Shown here: positions 1 to 9,216 of the stretch, in pieces
Layout: each line of letters begins with the position of its first letter
Numbering within the stretch: position 1 is the first letter of the stretch
NCBI GenBank assembly: GCA_023145575.1
Contig: JAGLDN010000153.1
Location: 1 to 46,776, forward strand
Source of the DNA: Psychromonas sp.
GTDB taxonomy: Bacteria; Pseudomonadota; Gammaproteobacteria; Enterobacterales; Psychromonadaceae
Reading direction: 5' to 3'
Length of the DNA stretch: 46,776 bases
The notes under the pieces: model-generated
Databases searched by the model: none
Told to the model about the DNA's origin: nothing
Seen by the model: only the letters and a program-made list of their open reading frames with translations
Translations under genes and position numbers: made by a program

Positions 1-200
1 AGCGCGTTCTCATTAGAAATTTTTTTTCTTGAACTGTGTCATCAAAAATTAAAACGAGATCATCAGATTCAATTTACGCACCTTTTTTTTACATTTACCC
101 ACAAATCAGCCGGAGTAAACTGTTTGTGAGATAAGAAGCGGGTAATTTTGCGTGACTGATCTCTCCATCTAAAAGATTCGATAGACCTGTCGCTGTTGTA
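1..200 (-). pseudogene. IS4-like transposase fragment (copy A), cut by the window edge
   Basis: No open frame survives. Read on the minus strand, this segment aligns with the plus-strand segment at about 3390-3530. Shared blocks include a stretch reading TCTCACAAACAGTTTAC and another reading GACACAGTTCAAG (CAACACAGTTCAAG in the other copy), in the same order and at similar spacing. The other copy continues into recognisable IS4/IS701-like DDE transposase sequence, so this is taken as a second, opposite-facing remnant of the same element. Its remaining part would lie left of the window. The family call is inferred through the other copy. Confidence 0.55.
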
Positions 201-342
201 TAGTTCAATGAAGTTAAAAGTAATCAATAAACAGCTCAAATATTTGTTTGTTTTTATTCATATTGTCACTTTAACAGGTTTTAATCTAAAATTTTAGCTT
301 ACTGCGCAACATCAGCTGATAAGTTTAATAAAAAGGGATAAA

Positions 343-981
343 ATGAAAAAATTGAAATAGATGAAGATATATTCAAGTATATTTTATCCAAAATTGAAGA
401 TTTTGGTGAAAGTCCGTCCGCTATTTTACGACGTTCACATATCAATGAACATGATATTTGATCTGCTAGTCTACAGAGTACGATAAAAAACAATATAAAA
501 ATATAAATGCTAAAGTACAATTAAAAATATAAAAAAATAAACCAACCTCGAAAAAGAGAAAATACCAAGCACTATTTTTGTTCAGTGAAGATCCCTGAAG
601 TAATTTCAAAAGGGATTGTGTTTTTATATCAAAGCAAGCAACTTTAAAAAGAACAGTTAATTGTCAATAAGCTTAAAATGATACTATTTAAAATGATGCT
701 AACAACACTTTATTTTAAGATAACGAATCGTTTTTAAAAGCATCTAAAATAGCTAAAGGGACGACTAGGGCTTACATAAGTGAAAAATTAATTGAGCTGC
801 TTGCATCATCAAATACACAGGAAGTTACCATTTTAAGTTGCGATTAAGCCGCGTGAAATACCCTATACACTAATTTGTGCGGTGACAACATATCAACTTA
901 TCATGAAACCGTATACTTTTAACGCTACCAATGAATATAATAGGGTATTCAAATGAACTAATTGCCAATATTACAAATTAA
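343..981 (+). pseudogene. seqA: Decayed seqA (negative modulator of replication initiation)
   Basis: SeqA binds hemimethylated GATC sites and sequesters oriC in Dam-methylating gammaproteobacteria. The ATG at 343 is followed by an A-run one base too short, which gives a stop at 358. In the shifted frame from 351 the segment reads IEIDEDIFKYILSKI then GESPSAILRR, the SeqA N-terminal oligomerisation domain. Later pieces in other frames match the C-terminal domain: KIAKGTTRAYISEKLIELLA (about 746-805), IKPREIPYT (about 843-870) and IIGYSNELIANITN ending in a stop at 979-981. The total span of 639 nt suits a SeqA of about 200 residues. Several frameshifts and stops make one sequencing error an insufficient explanation. 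Position just upstream of pgm matches the seqA-pgm operon of E. coli. No working copy is visible here; one could exist elsewhere. Confidence 0.8.
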
Positions 982-1066
982 ATTTAACACGATCACAGTA
1001 TTTGTATCTTACCTATGCAATCATTGAGTTAAATTTATCCACAAATTATAAAGAGGTTAATACAAA

Positions 1067-2815
1067 ATGAGAATACATCCCCGCGCAGGGCTACCTGCAT
1101 TAGCAAGTGATTTGGTGAATATCCCTAAATTAGTTTCTGCTTATTACCTCAACGGACCTGATGTTTTTGTTCATAGTGAACAGGTTGTATTTGGTACATC
1201 CGGACACCGCGGGAGCTCGTTTAAAAATGCATTCACCGAGCCTCATATCTTAGCAATTACCCAGGCTATTGCAGAATATCGAATCGGACAAAGGTATACA
1301 GGACCAGTGTTTATTGGTAAAGATACACATGCATTATCTGAGCCTGCATTTGCTTCAGCTGTACAAGTATTAGTTGCTAATGGCATTAAAGTCATTGTGC
1401 AAGCAGGAGGCGGTTACACACCAACCCCTGTTATTTCTCATGCTATTTTACACCACAATAAAACAAATCCAAATAAGTTAGCAGATGGCATTGTCATTAC
1501 ACCTTCTCATAATCCACCTGAAGATGGTGGTTTTAAATATAATCCACCTAATGGCGGTCCTGCAGATAGCAATGTCACGAAAATAATTCAAGATCGTGCT
1601 AATGAAATTCTAAGCAACCTTTATCCTGATGATCTTGATTATATAGATGAAATTAATGATATAGATGATATTCATGAGCGTTGTGGTAGCATTAAAAGTT
1701 GTAATTTTTCTGAAGCCATGACCTCTGATTTAGTTGAAGAATATGACTATATCCAACCTTATGTTGACGATCTTAAAAATGTATTAGATCTAGACATTAT
1801 TGCAAAAGAGGGCATTAAAATTGGGGTTGATACCCTAGGTGGATCAGGGGTTGCATATTGGCCAGTCATTGCAAAAACTTATGGACTTAATATTACCGTC
1901 GTAAATGATCGTGTTGATCCAACATTTTCATTTATGACACTTGATAAAGACGGCAAAATCCGAATGGATTGTTCATCCCCCTATGCAATGGCAAGCTTAA
2001 TCAAATTAAAAGATGATTTTGATGTGTCTATTGCTAACGATCCTGATTATGATCGTCATGGTATCGTAACAAAAAGCTCTGGTTTATTAAATCCGAATCA
2101 TTACCTTGCTGTTGCAATAAACTATTTGTTTACACATCGTAAAGGATGGGCTAGTGATGCAGTGGTTGGTAAAACACTCGTTTCAAGTTCAATGATTGAT
2201 CGCGTTGTGGCTAATCTTGGTAGAGAAATGTCAGAAGTGCCTGTTGGCTTCAAATGGTTCGTAGATGGCTTATTTGAAGGAGAATTAGGTTTCGGTGGTG
2301 AAGAAAGTGCGGGCGCATCATTCCTACGTAAAGATGGCACTGTTTGGACCACCGATAAAGACGGTATTATTATGGCTTTACTTGCCGCAGAAATCATTGC
2401 AGCAACGAAGAAAGATCCTAGTGATCATTATGCTGAGTTTACAGCAAAGTTTGGCAATCCAGTTTATACGCGATTTGATGCACCAGCAAGCCCTGAGCAA
2501 AAAAATATCCTTGCAAACTTGACGGCTGATATGGTTGAGGCAACGACGCTCGCAGGTGAAGAAATTACAGCAAAATTAACACATGCAGCCGGTAATGGTG
2601 CCGCAATAGGCGGATTAAAAGTAACCACTAAAAATGGCTGGTTTGCTGCACGTCCATCAGGCACAGAAAATATTTACAAAATATACTCAGAATCATTTAT
2701 CGGCGAGGAGCATATCGCCTTGATCCAAAAAGAAGCACAAGAAATTGTTGCTCAAGCCTTTGCAAAAGCAGGTATAAAATCAACAGAGCCCGAAGTTTTT
2801 CAATACGCAAAATGA
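1067..2815 (+). CDS. pgm: Phosphoglucomutase (alpha-D-glucose phosphate-specific)
   Basis: Interconverts glucose 1-phosphate and glucose 6-phosphate in the cytoplasm, linking glycogen breakdown and sugar-nucleotide synthesis to glycolysis. The 582-residue product aligns end to end with E. coli Pgm (546 residues). Visible landmarks are GTSGHRG near residue 43, the phosphoserine loop TPSHNPPEDGG with Ser147, the metal loop DPDYDRHG at 325-332, the sugar loop GEESAGAS at 411-418 and the phosphate-binding RPSGTE at 529-534. An Asp/Glu/Ile-rich insert at about 187-207 accounts for much of the extra length. AAGAGG precedes the ATG at suitable spacing. The gene sits behind a seqA pseudogene, so it must now be expressed from within or through that relict. 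Identification is secure. Confidence 0.97.
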   Translation: MRIHPRAGLPALASDLVNIPKLVSAYYLNGPDVFVHSEQVVFGTSGHRGSSFKNAFTEPHILAITQAIAEYRIGQRYTGPVFIGKDTHALSEPAFASAVQVLVANGIKVIVQAGGGYTPTPVISHAILHHNKTNPNKLADGIVITPSHNPPEDGGFKYNPPNGGPADSNVTKIIQDRANEILSNLYPDDLDYIDEINDIDDIHERCGSIKSCNFSEAMTSDLVEEYDYIQPYVDDLKNVLDLDIIAKEGIKIGVDTLGGSGVAYWPVIAKTYGLNITVVNDRVDPTFSFMTLDKDGKIRMDCSSPYAMASLIKLKDDFDVSIANDPDYDRHGIVTKSSGLLNPNHYLAVAINYLFTHRKGWASDAVVGKTLVSSSMIDRVVANLGREMSEVPVGFKWFVDGLFEGELGFGGEESAGASFLRKDGTVWTTDKDGIIMALLAAEIIAATKKDPSDHYAEFTAKFGNPVYTRFDAPASPEQKNILANLTADMVEATTLAGEEITAKLTHAAGNGAAIGGLKVTTKNGWFAARPSGTENIYKIYSESFIGEEHIALIQKEAQEIVAQAFAKAGIKSTEPEVFQYAK

Positions 2816-3329
2816 GCACATTTTCGTGTCGATAGGTTTTATTTATGAACAATGTAAGTGATCAATAAAGCCACTTAGCTATATTGATCACATCCCATTA
2901 AATGGATATTTGTAAGAGTACATGGCATTAATTTAGCGACTTGATCATCGGTTTTTGCAAATTATAGCTTTCCGATTATATACACATGTGATGTAAAATT
3001 GCTTTGTCAGGCTATAGCTCGAACATCAGAGCAAGGTGTAACAGCAGGTCTGTCAACGATTAGCGATGCTAATCTTTTACCCGTAGCATTATCGAAGATA
3101 TATTATTTATTGGTTACTCCATTTTAGAATGTCATAGCGAAGCAGTATTTTTTTTCATAAAAATCGAGCTTAAGCCTCGAAGGACATGGCTGCCAGCACC
3201 AATCAACAAAGTTATAACTTACTGTTCATAAACAAGTCGATTTAGAATAACTAGTTAAGAATTAAAGTCTTTATTTTAATTCGACCTTTGATGATTAACG
3301 TAGTTAAGCATCAAGAGGGCAATTTTATG
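2816..3329. other. Gene-free stretch after pgm
   Basis: No intact gene is visible in these 514 bases. An inverted repeat lies just after pgm (2858-2891). An open stretch at about 2957-3127 on the plus strand ends with a peptide containing GLSTISDANLLPVALSKIYY. It has no convincing start and may be the tail of another decayed gene, but I could not assign it to a family. The right end runs into the IS4-like remnant. Confidence 0.35.
2858..2891. repeat. Inverted repeat downstream of pgm
   Basis: GTGATCAATA at 2858-2867 pairs perfectly with TATTGATCAC at 2882-2891, and AGC/GCT in the loop can extend the structure. It begins 42 nt after the pgm stop. There is no U-tract, so it is not a classical intrinsic terminator. 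It may stabilise the 3' end of the mRNA or be a leftover of a mobile element. Confidence 0.45.
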
Positions 3330-4363
3330 CATAGCAGCTTGGCACTATTTTCCGATCTGACATTGAATTTTTGCGTCACATCGGTAGAGATAGAGATCTT
3401 AGTCACCATCAAAGAACTCGCTTTTATCTCACAAACAGTTTACGTTGGCTGACTTGGTCCCAAATGTAAAAATAGGTGCGGGAACTTGAGTCTTATGATC
3501 TCGTGTTAATCTTTGGCAACACAGTTCAAGCTAAACCATTCTCAAATGAAAATGAGCTTAATTATCTGCCACTTTGATCATACTGTTGGTCGTTGAGCCA
3601 AAGGAATTAACTTACTAAATTGTATTTATCATGCTGGACAATAATGGATCCCAATTGCCGCTGAGCTCATTACAAAAGAGTTCCAATACTCAAAAATTGT
3701 GACCAAAAAACGAAAAAAAACAGTAACATCAATAAAAAAAGGACTTAATATTCATACTTAAAGCATGTAAAAAATCAATTGAAATGGCTTTATATATTGG
3801 ATGACAGTTGGTTTTATAAATTCGTTACATGAGATTTATTCATGAAAAAATTAAAAAACATTTTATTCTCGTATTAAAAAGTATCCGTTTAATTGCGTGA
3901 AGTAGAGAAGATACATTACAAGGGCGTTCCAACGAATTGATTCATTGGATTGGTCAGAAACTCCGATCTGCGCTTGGATAAAAGCAATGGATGTTGCAAT
4001 TCTGATACATCCACAAATCTTTAAAAACAAAGAGGGCAATAAAAGAATATTATATTTGATCAGTCATGACGTTAAGTTTATTAAACAGTCAATTGAAACG
4101 ATCTATCAAAAAAGATGGAAAGTTGAGGTTTTTCACAAAAAGATTATACTTAACTCGCATAATCACCTGTGAAAACAAATAAGATACAGAGTAACCCTAT
4201 TTTCATGTCATACTATCGACATTATAATTGGAGTGTCTCAGTCTTAAAAAAAAGACTGAATACGTTCGCTTTCAAAACGAAGCTTTATATCAAAGCACAA
4301 AAATATAAAGCACAAAAAGTAGCAATTGAGGCGTTGCATCATGAACTGGCATCAACTGCTTAA
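3330..4363 (+). pseudogene. IS4/IS701-like DDE transposase remnant (copy B)
   Basis: A decayed transposase with many stops and frame changes. The best-preserved part is the C-terminal half. At 3945-4172 the translation includes RWKVEVFHKKI, matching the RWxVExFHK motif that carries the catalytic Glu of IS4-group transposases. At 4169-4363 it includes FAFKTKLYIKAQK, like the C-terminal tail of the same family. Upstream, 3390-3530 matches copy A at the left window edge in inverted orientation. It separates pgm from glgP. Short open frames inside it should not be annotated as genes. Confidence 0.7.
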
Positions 4364-4441
4364 CATGAGTTAATAAAATGGAAAATACTCTAATTAACAC
4401 ATTAATTATACACGCTAATTACATTTTAAGAGAGAAATACC

Positions 4442-6955
4442 ATGAGTAGTAAACAAAAATCTAAATCATCACCAAAAAAAAACAAAATAAAAAAAGAAAG
4501 CTCGCTCATGCCTGAAATGATTTGTACTGAAAAAGAGATGCAAACTGCAATCATAAATCGTTTGTGCAAAGGTCTTGGCACAGATACCAAAAAAGCAAAT
4601 AAGAAAGCGTGGTGGAATGCCACTTGCTGTGCTGTTAATGAATTAATCTTTGAAAAACTAACACAAACACAACAAACCCACAGTTCACACGATGCGCGTG
4701 CTGTAAATTACTTATCACTAGAGTTTTTAATGGGCCGTTTGCTCTCAAACAACCTGCATAATTTAGAGTTATTTAAAGTGACTGAAAAAGCACTTGAAAA
4801 TCTTGGGCAAGATTTATACGAGCTTTGCGATGAAGAGCCTGATATGGCTTTAGGTAACGGTGGTTTAGGGCGACTTGCGGCCTGTTTCATTGATTCACTC
4901 GCTACACTTGGGTACCCTGCAATTGGCTACGGGATCCACTACGAAAACGGATTATTTAAACAAGAATTTCTAAACGGGCATCAAATTGAACGTCCTGATA
5001 AATGGCGTGAGTATGGTAACCCTTGGGAAATTTGTCGTCCTGAATCAATACAAATGATCCCTTTATATGGTTACGTTGAAACTGTCTTTATTAGCGATGG
5101 ATCTTCCTACAAAATTTGGCACGCTGGTCAAGAAATTAAAGGTGTGCCATGGGATGTTCCAATTGTAGGTTACGGCGCTAAGACTGTAAATATTTTACGC
5201 CTATGGGAATCGCGCTCTTCTGAAGCATTTAACTGGGATGTATTTAATGCAGGCGGTTATATTGACGCACAAGCTGAAAAATCAGCCGCAGAAACGATTT
5301 CTAAAGTACTTTACCCGAATGATTCAACGGAAGCAGGCAAACAGTTACGATTTATTCAACAATACTTCTTCTGTGCGTGCTCTATAAAAGATATTCTACG
5401 TCGTTTTAAACGTCATAATTCAGATTGGAAAAAACTGCCAACTAAAGTAGCGATTCAATTAAATGATACACACCCAACAATTACTATCCTCGAATTAATG
5501 CGCATTTTGGTGGATGAAGAGCGTATAGAATGGAATGTCGCATGGGCAATTTGTCAGGGAATATTTTCTTACACTAACCATACTTTATTGCCAGAAGCAC
5601 TAGAGAAGTGGTTTGTTAAACTCTTTGAAACTGTACTTCCACGCCATCTTGAAATTTTGTATGAAATCAACCGTCAATTTATGAGCGTTGTTGAAGAAAA
5701 GTGGCCTGGCGATGATGAGAAGAAAGCAAAACTTTCAATCATTGAAGAAGGGCCTGAGCGTCTAGTGCGCATGGCAAATCTTTGTGTCATTACATCTTAC
5801 AAAGTAAACGGCGTTGCTGCGGTTCATTCAGCGTTAGTAAAAACAGAATTGTTTCCTGAATTTAATGAGTTATTTCCAGGTAAACTGGTAAACGTCACAA
5901 ATGGTATTACACCACGACGTTGGTTAAAAGTATGTAACGAGCCATTAGCCCAGTTATACACTGAAACTGTGGGTGCAGATTGGGTTGTAAACCTTGAGAA
6001 ACTAAAAGATGCACGGCCCATGGCAACCAATAAGGCATTTCAAACGCGCTTTATGAACATCAAGAAAGGAAACAAACTTGCACTCGCTAAGATCATTAAA
6101 AAAATATTGAATATTGATGTCAGTGTAGATGCGATCTTTGATATTCAGATCAAACGATTACACGAGTACAAACGTCAGCAATTAAACTTGCTCCATATTT
6201 TAACACTGTACAAACGTCTGCTAGAAAATCCAAAACTCGATATCGTGCCTCGTGTCTTTATCTTTGGCGCGAAGGCTGCACCTAGTTATGACATGGCTAA
6301 GAAAATCATTTTTGCAATAAATAAAGTTGCGGATAAAGTTAATAATGATTCGCGTATTAAAAACAAAATAAAAATTGTATTTTTACCTAACTACCGTGTT
6401 TCTCTAGCAGAAATAATGTTCCCTGCAGCGGATATTTCAGAGCAGATCTCGACAGCTGGTCTTGAAGCATCAGGCACAGGCAACATGAAGTTCGCATTAA
6501 ATGGTGCATTAACTGTCGGCACAATGGATGGAGCAAACATTGAAATGGCGGAAGAAATTGGCGCTGAGAACATGTTTATTTTTGGCTTAAGTGTTGCTGA
6601 AGTCAAAGCACTTAAAGTAAGCGGTTATCATCCTCATGATTATTACTACAACAATCCAGAACTTAAAGCAGTACTCGATTGGTTAGATACTGATTTCTTT
6701 ACACCAGGTTACGCTGGGGCATTATCAGATATCAAACGTAGCCTGCTTAAGTGGGGGGATGAGTATTTATGTTTAGCCGACTATGCTTCATACATTAAAG
6801 CACATGATGATATTGATGCTACATACCGGAACAAAACACTTTGGGCCAAAAAAGCAATCATAAACTCAGTGGCAATGGGTAAGTTTAACTCAGATCGTTC
6901 AATTGAAGAATACGCATCAAAAATCTGGAAGTTAAAGAAGGATCCATTAAAATAA
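4442..6955 (+). CDS. glgP: Glycogen/maltodextrin phosphorylase
   Basis: Phosphorolysis of alpha-1,4-glucans to glucose 1-phosphate, which neighbouring Pgm can convert to glucose 6-phosphate. The 837-residue product covers the whole GT35 family (E. coli GlgP 815, MalP 797). Recognisable parts are YLSLEFLMGR near residue 90, ALGNGGLGRLAACF near 136, IQLNDTHP near 340 and the cofactor site EASGTGNMKFALNG with the pyridoxal-phosphate lysine at Lys683. The first 20 or so residues are rich in Lys and Ser and lie outside the conserved domain. The ATG at 4442 has AAGAGAG upstream; Met23 is a possible later start. GlgP and MalP cannot be told apart with certainty from sequence alone. Confidence 0.95.
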   Translation: MSSKQKSKSSPKKNKIKKESSLMPEMICTEKEMQTAIINRLCKGLGTDTKKANKKAWWNATCCAVNELIFEKLTQTQQTHSSHDARAVNYLSLEFLMGRLLSNNLHNLELFKVTEKALENLGQDLYELCDEEPDMALGNGGLGRLAACFIDSLATLGYPAIGYGIHYENGLFKQEFLNGHQIERPDKWREYGNPWEICRPESIQMIPLYGYVETVFISDGSSYKIWHAGQEIKGVPWDVPIVGYGAKTVNILRLWESRSSEAFNWDVFNAGGYIDAQAEKSAAETISKVLYPNDSTEAGKQLRFIQQYFFCACSIKDILRRFKRHNSDWKKLPTKVAIQLNDTHPTITILELMRILVDEERIEWNVAWAICQGIFSYTNHTLLPEALEKWFVKLFETVLPRHLEILYEINRQFMSVVEEKWPGDDEKKAKLSIIEEGPERLVRMANLCVITSYKVNGVAAVHSALVKTELFPEFNELFPGKLVNVTNGITPRRWLKVCNEPLAQLYTETVGADWVVNLEKLKDARPMATNKAFQTRFMNIKKGNKLALAKIIKKILNIDVSVDAIFDIQIKRLHEYKRQQLNLLHILTLYKRLLENPKLDIVPRVFIFGAKAAPSYDMAKKIIFAINKVADKVNNDSRIKNKIKIVFLPNYRVSLAEIMFPAADISEQISTAGLEASGTGNMKFALNGALTVGTMDGANIEMAEEIGAENMFIFGLSVAEVKALKVSGYHPHDYYYNNPELKAVLDWLDTDFFTPGYAGALSDIKRSLLKWGDEYLCLADYASYIKAHDDIDATYRNKTLWAKKAIINSVAMGKFNSDRSIEEYASKIWKLKKDPLK

Positions 6956-7034
6956 TTAATTATATCCTTGCTAGTTGAAAGAGTAAAGTCAGTACGATTT
7001 ATTCTACAAAAATACTCAGTATAAAATTGATCAT

Positions 7035-7059
7035 AGATGATTAACTGCATTAATCATCT
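7035..7059. repeat. AT-rich hairpin downstream of glgP
   Basis: AGATGATTAA (7035-7044) and TTAATCATCT (7050-7059) form a perfect 10-bp stem with a 5-nt loop, about 80 nt after the glgP stop. No T-tract follows, so a role as terminator is uncertain. Confidence 0.45.
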
Positions 7060-7180
7060 GATGTCAATCTGCCAAAGCTTTAAATATTAATTAATTATTC
7101 TAAAACAAAATACGCTGTCGGCAAAGCTATGCAAAGTCATGGCTATGAGTAATTCATTGGATTGATTTTAAGGAGTTTTT

Positions 7181-7486
7181 ATGTCTAAGGTTAAAAATAA
7201 TACTGGAGAAACTGATGTATATGAGACATGTGGTACTATTGTTGAAGTAGGAACTATTATTTCAGAAGATGATACCGTGTTAACATTACCTTTTGAAGGT
7301 GTTGATTTAGCAAGTGCTGAAGCACTTGCTAAAAAATACGTTGATGCAGCAAGGCAGCGTTTTGCAACCGTTAAGGTAAAATATAAGGAATCAACAACAC
7401 AAAAGGCTGTTACATTAAACCTTACATTAATATTTGAATGTGCTGCTGAAAAAATAATATTTGAAATGGCATTAAGCACAATTTGA
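7181..7486 (+). CDS. YfcZ/YiiS-family (DUF406) small protein
   Basis: A 101-residue soluble protein with no signal peptide or membrane segment. Its layout matches the YfcZ/YiiS (DUF406) family of enterobacteria and vibrios: an N-terminal CGTIVEVGTII segment, a central helix (ASAEALAKKYVDAARQRF) and a C-terminal beta-rich part ending FECAAEKIIFEMAL, close to the FACEAEMLIFQLGL ending of YfcZ. Family function is not established. AAGGAG is correctly spaced before the ATG. It appears to be a single-gene unit between glgP and the helicase. Confidence 0.85.
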   Translation: MSKVKNNTGETDVYETCGTIVEVGTIISEDDTVLTLPFEGVDLASAEALAKKYVDAARQRFATVKVKYKESTTQKAVTLNLTLIFECAAEKIIFEMALSTI

Positions 7487-7589
7487 CCACTCATATGTTA
7501 AACTTGTCATTTATACTCATGTAACGTCAAGATGCAACGTCAGATCGACAAAAGTTTCGTGGTAAGAGGCAAGAGGCAAGAATTGCCAC

Positions 7590-7626
7590 CGGATGATTAA
7601 CCTGTTTTAGTTAATTATACCATCCG
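7590..7626. repeat. Imperfect inverted repeat after the YfcZ-family gene
   Basis: CGGATG and ATTAAC pair with GTTAAT and CATCCG around an 8-nt loop, with a 5-nt bulge on one side. A short direct repeat (AAGAGGC twice, 7564-7577) lies just before. There is no T-run. It could be a weak transcription end for the small gene or a processing structure. Confidence 0.35.
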
Positions 7627-7783
7627 ACTATTATTACGCTAATTGTTGATAGCGAAATGTCGCACTCTACTTTAGCCTCCAATCTTATACTTAATACAAT
7701 ATTTTTAGGTCATGTTCGTATAATTATTACTTCCCACATAGCCATCACTCGCTTTATATTAAATATTCACTTTGGAGGATCCT

Positions 7784-9103
7784 TTGCTAATTACTGATTT
7801 ACCCATTGATCGCCGTTTAATTACGTCGCTTACACATTTGGGCTTTACGAAAGCAACAAAAATACAAGCTACCGCAATTCCGGTTGCACTAGCTGGCAAA
7901 GATTTGCTTGCATCCTCAAAAACAGGATCAGGTAAAACGCTCGCTTTTTTATTACCAGCTGTGCAAAGAGTATTAAAAACACGTGCCCTGACCAAACGTG
8001 ATCCACGCGTACTCATCTTAACGCCCACGCGTGAGCTGGCAAAACAAGTTTATTCACAATTACGTTTGCTGGTATCAAATACAAATTTAAAATCAACATT
8101 GGTATTAGGTGGAGAAAATTTTAACGATCAAGTAAAGAAAATCGACAAAAATCCGCATTTTGTGGTAGGCACACCTGGACGTATTGTTGATCACCTAAAA
8201 AAAGGCTTGTTACACCTTAATGGACTAGAGCTACTCATTTTAGATGAAGCTGATCGCATGTTAGATCTTGGCTTTGCCCCACAATTAATAGCGGTAAATA
8301 AACAAGCAAATCATCGTTTACGGCAAACACTATTATTTTCAGCAACGCTTGAACATACAAAAGTAAACGTATTTTTCACACAATTATTAAAAGCACCAGA
8401 GCAGATCTCCATCGATGATGAAAAACAGCTACACAGCGAAATAACGCAACGCTTTTATTTAGCTGATAACCTTAATCAAAAAGAAAAATTACTGTTTACT
8501 TTTATACAAAATGAAAAAATAAAACAAGCGATAATATTTACCGCAACGCGTGAAGATACTGAGCGACTGAGTGCAATAATTCTTGAAAAAGGCTATTCAT
8601 CATTAGCATTACATGGAAATTTATCACAATCTCAGCGTAATCAAATTATGGATTCATTTTCTAGAGGTAAAAACAAAATTCTTGTGACAACGGATATCGC
8701 ATCGCGCGGCCTCGATCTACTTAATGTAAGCCATGTTTTTAATTTTGATATCCCTAGACATACCGAGGAATATATTCATCGTATTGGCAGAACAGGAAGA
8801 GCTGGCGCTAAAGGCAATGCGCTTTCTCTCGTAGGACCTAAAGATTGGCTTAACTTTCAAAAAATAGAAGCATATGTCGCACATTCTATTAGCTTTAGTC
8901 GCCTAGATGGGATTAATCCAAAATTTAAAGGCTTAAAAGAAAAACGAGCAAAGGTAGATAAAAGCAAAGTTACACATAAAGAAATCAATAAAAAAATTGT
9001 GAATAAAACCACAAAGGTAAGAAGATCAATAAACAAAAAATTCCACGAAGCAAAAGATGCCGGCTTTGAACCAATCCGCCGAAAAAATAAAAAAGAACAA
9101 TGA
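7784..9103 (+). CDS. DEAD-box ATP-dependent RNA helicase (SrmB-like)
   Basis: Unwinds RNA duplexes, probably in ribosome assembly or cold-adapted RNA metabolism. The product has the full DEAD-box set in order: the Q-motif region (GFTKATKIQ), SKTGSGKT (Walker A), PTRELA, TPGRI, DEAD in LILDEADRMLDLGF, SAT, then helicase C with TTDIASRGLD and HRIGRTGRAG. The last 60 or so residues are Lys/Arg-rich, as in SrmB and related proteins. The TTG at 7784 is chosen because GGAGG at 7774-7778 lies 5 nt upstream. An in-frame TTG at 7772 overlaps that ribosome binding site and is an unlikely start. This gives 439 residues. The exact subfamily (SrmB, RhlE or another) is uncertain. Confidence 0.9.
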   Translation: MLITDLPIDRRLITSLTHLGFTKATKIQATAIPVALAGKDLLASSKTGSGKTLAFLLPAVQRVLKTRALTKRDPRVLILTPTRELAKQVYSQLRLLVSNTNLKSTLVLGGENFNDQVKKIDKNPHFVVGTPGRIVDHLKKGLLHLNGLELLILDEADRMLDLGFAPQLIAVNKQANHRLRQTLLFSATLEHTKVNVFFTQLLKAPEQISIDDEKQLHSEITQRFYLADNLNQKEKLLFTFIQNEKIKQAIIFTATREDTERLSAIILEKGYSSLALHGNLSQSQRNQIMDSFSRGKNKILVTTDIASRGLDLLNVSHVFNFDIPRHTEEYIHRIGRTGRAGAKGNALSLVGPKDWLNFQKIEAYVAHSISFSRLDGINPKFKGLKEKRAKVDKSKVTHKEINKKIVNKTTKVRRSINKKFHEAKDAGFEPIRRKNKKEQ

Positions 9104-9142
9104 TAAATTACATCGTTCGGACGTAAAGATGAAAAATAAAAT

Positions 9143-9174
9143 AGAAAAATAGGAAAATAGGAAAATAGGAAAAT
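9143..9174. repeat. Short tandem repeat, 8-bp unit
   Basis: Three perfect copies of AGGAAAAT occupy 9151-9174, preceded by one imperfect copy (AGAAAAAT). The array lies in the 113-nt gap between the convergent helicase and hemB genes and does not touch a coding frame. Confidence 0.8.
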
Positions 9175-9216
9175 ATATCTTAATTGGTAATGATTATACT
9201 AGCTAAAATGTGCGGG

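Noticed and set aside
299..520. 73-residue open frame on the minus strand
   Set aside because: It is antisense to the seqA relic, very hydrophobic and low in complexity, with no ribosome binding site or family resemblance.
7772..7783. Upstream TTG start for the helicase
   Set aside because: It overlaps the GGAGG ribosome binding site that serves the TTG at 7784.
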